Shown here: piece by piece, positions 5,014 to 5,867 of the stretch
Numbering within the stretch: position 1 is the stretch's first letter
Layout: every line of letters begins with the position of its first letter
Origin: Candidatus Peribacterales bacterium
Lineage (GTDB): Bacteria; Patescibacteriota; Gracilibacteria; Peribacterales; Peribacteraceae
Assembly: GCA_020059985.1 (NCBI GenBank)
Contig: JAGVCI010000025.1
Location: 1-5,867 of the forward strand
Length of the DNA: 5,867 nucleotides
Reading direction: 5' to 3'
Notes under the pieces: model-generated
Databases searched by the model: none
What the model was told of the DNA's origin: nothing
Seen by the model: only the letters and a program-made list of their open reading frames with translations
Position numbers and translations under genes: made by a program

Positions 5014-5043
5014 AAATACCGGCGTAGCGCTACGCCGGTATTT
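5014..5043. repeat. 30-bp perfect intergenic palindrome
   Basis: The arm AAATACCGGCGTAGC is followed directly by its exact reverse complement, 15 bp with no loop. It lies 47 nt after the receiver stop and 50 nt before the glycosyltransferase start. In RNA it would fold into a strong hairpin with an A-rich left foot and a UAUUU right foot, so it may terminate transcription, though no longer T-run follows. It may equally be a dispersed palindromic element. The 127-nt gap also holds a direct repeat of GATTCGA and nothing else that I recognise apart from the promoter-like bases at 5059-5073. Confidence 0.85.
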
Positions 5044-5058
5044 AGCAAAGAAAAACGG

Positions 5059-5073
5059 GATAATGATTACAAT
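5059..5073 (+). promoter_or_regulatory. Weak promoter-like sequence before the glycosyltransferase
   Basis: GATAAT (5059-5064) and TACAAT (5068-5073) each match a -10 at 5 of 6 bases, but no -35 is apparent upstream because the region is taken up by the palindrome. TACAAT ends 20 nt before the ATG, so unlike uvrB the message would carry a short leader, in which no Shine-Dalgarno is seen. Confidence 0.25.
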
Positions 5074-5093
5074 CTCTTCCATCGCGTAGCCGT

Positions 5094-5867
5094 ATGAAGA
5101 TCCTCTTCACCCGCTTTCCATTAGAAAGCCGCTTCGGTGGCGCGGAGGTGCAGACTCTCTCCTTGATGGAGGGGTTGATGAAGCGCGGACACGCGGTCGC
5201 ATTTCTCGGCAGTTGCCCCATCCTTCTCGCTGGCTGCAAAAATCTGAACATTCCTTTCGCAAAATTGGAGATTGGACCGCCACCGGTGAGCAAATGGACC
5301 GCACTCTCCTTTCTCTGGCGCGGACCGAAGATGCGAGAACAACTGAAAGGAGCACTGCGAGAATTTCACGGACTCGATGCCATTTGCATGCTGAGCCTGA
5401 GCGAAAAAATTCTTCTCACAGAATCAGCAGTAGAGAAGGGGATCCGCGTCCTCTGGATAGAGCATGATCGTGTGGGCACATGGCTTCGTCGCAATCCCTG
5501 GTTGCGCGATCTACAGGCACTCGCAAAGAAGGTGACCACCGTCGTCGTCTCAGACTTCAGTAAGAAGCTCTACGAAGATCTCCGATGGCCGAAGGAGAAG
5601 ATCATCGCGATTCCAAATGGTGTTATTTCCGTAGCCGGGGTTCATGAACCCCGGCTACGGAGTCAAATGAATATAGGATGCATCGCGAGACTTTCTGCAG
5701 ACAAAGGAGTGGATGTACTCATTAACGCGATAAGTGATATTCCAGACCTCACGCTCACCATTGTCGGAACAGGACCGGAGGACCATGCCCTTCGTGCTCT
5801 CGCGCATCCGCTCGGGAATCGCGTGCGCTTTGTTCCATGGGTCGAGAACCTCGCGGAAATCTACAGC
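5094..5867 (+). CDS. GT4-type (GT-B fold) glycosyltransferase, N-terminal part
   Basis: The frame is open from ATG 5094 to the window edge (258 codons), so the C-terminus is missing. It begins MKILFTRFP and has GGAE (15-18) in the first Rossmann half, as in family 4 enzymes that move sugars from nucleotide-sugar donors onto glycans or lipids. IPNGV (173-177) marks the hinge, and the second half starts with IGCIARLSADKG (194-205) and IVGTGPE (223-229). The usual family C-terminal E-x7-E site would lie just past the window. An in-frame TGA at 5064 and no other start codon between fix ATG 5094. Acceptor and donor cannot be told; envelope polysaccharide or glycolipid synthesis is likely. Codons 179-189, right after the hinge motif, consist of a 34-bp perfect palindrome that keeps the frame open. 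Confidence 0.92.
   Translation, partial: MKILFTRFPLESRFGGAEVQTLSLMEGLMKRGHAVAFLGSCPILLAGCKNLNIPFAKLEIGPPPVSKWTALSFLWRGPKMREQLKGALREFHGLDAICMLSLSEKILLTESAVEKGIRVLWIEHDRVGTWLRRNPWLRDLQALAKKVTTVVVSDFSKKLYEDLRWPKEKIIAIPNGVISVAGVHEPRLRSQMNIGCIARLSADKGVDVLINAISDIPDLTLTIVGTGPEDHALRALAHPLGNRVRFVPWVENLAEIYS
5628..5661. repeat. 34-bp perfect palindrome inside the glycosyltransferase frame
   Basis: The arm TCCGTAGCCGGGGTTCA is followed directly by its exact reverse complement, 17 bp with no loop. It starts on a codon boundary and is read as SVAGVHEPRLR plus one base, in the variable linker between IPNGV and IGCIARL. A perfect palindrome this long is very unlikely by chance and has no terminator role inside a gene. 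It may be an inserted palindromic element tolerated in a surface linker. Confidence 0.9.

Overview
The window is an ordinary bacterial chromosome segment of roughly half GC, in which TGA is read as a stop (two genes end in TGA). The style of the SerRS sequence, the compact layout and the almost complete lack of Shine-Dalgarno sites suggest a Candidate Phyla Radiation-type bacterium, perhaps of the Peregrinibacteria/Peribacteria kind. That placement is inference from sequence style only.

Layout: the minus strand carries uvrB (97-2076, nucleotide excision repair). It is followed by the first 14 codons of a gene that leaves the window at its left edge (1-43) and seems to start with a signal peptide. 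Diverging from uvrB on the plus strand is an unrecognised gene of about 175 codons (2105-2647), and 6 nt later serS (2654-3976, seryl-tRNA synthetase). The two are probably one transcript. Next come an unrecognised small gene (4238-4561), a stand-alone response-regulator receiver domain (4580-4966), and the N-terminal 258 codons of a GT4-type glycosyltransferase that runs off the right edge (5094-5867).

The most unusual structure is just behind serS. The last 63 bp of the gene (codon Val421 to the stop) are repeated twice more at an exact 85-bp period. Each extra copy is preceded by a 22-bp piece of a palindrome of the form GTCACCC...GGGTGAC. The three tails differ at 12-17 of 63 bases, yet they encode nearly the same peptide ending in the same TAG. 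They look like alternative SerRS C-termini that diverged under selection, stacked behind the live gene, rather than a fresh tandem duplication. Repeated replacement of the gene's 3' end is the hypothesis I would test first.

Other signals: several genes have a -10-like hexamer 8-9 nt before the start codon and no usable ribosome binding site, which points to leaderless transcripts. The uvrB divergent promoter region is an inverted repeat in which the -10 of one strand overlaps the -35 of the other. There are two long perfect palindromes, one of 30 bp between genes and one of 34 bp inside the glycosyltransferase reading frame, plus a dyad that encloses the start codon of the receiver gene.

The genes are mostly unrelated housekeeping functions (DNA repair, translation, envelope glycan synthesis). 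The only suggested functional pair is the small unknown gene and the receiver domain 18 nt behind it.
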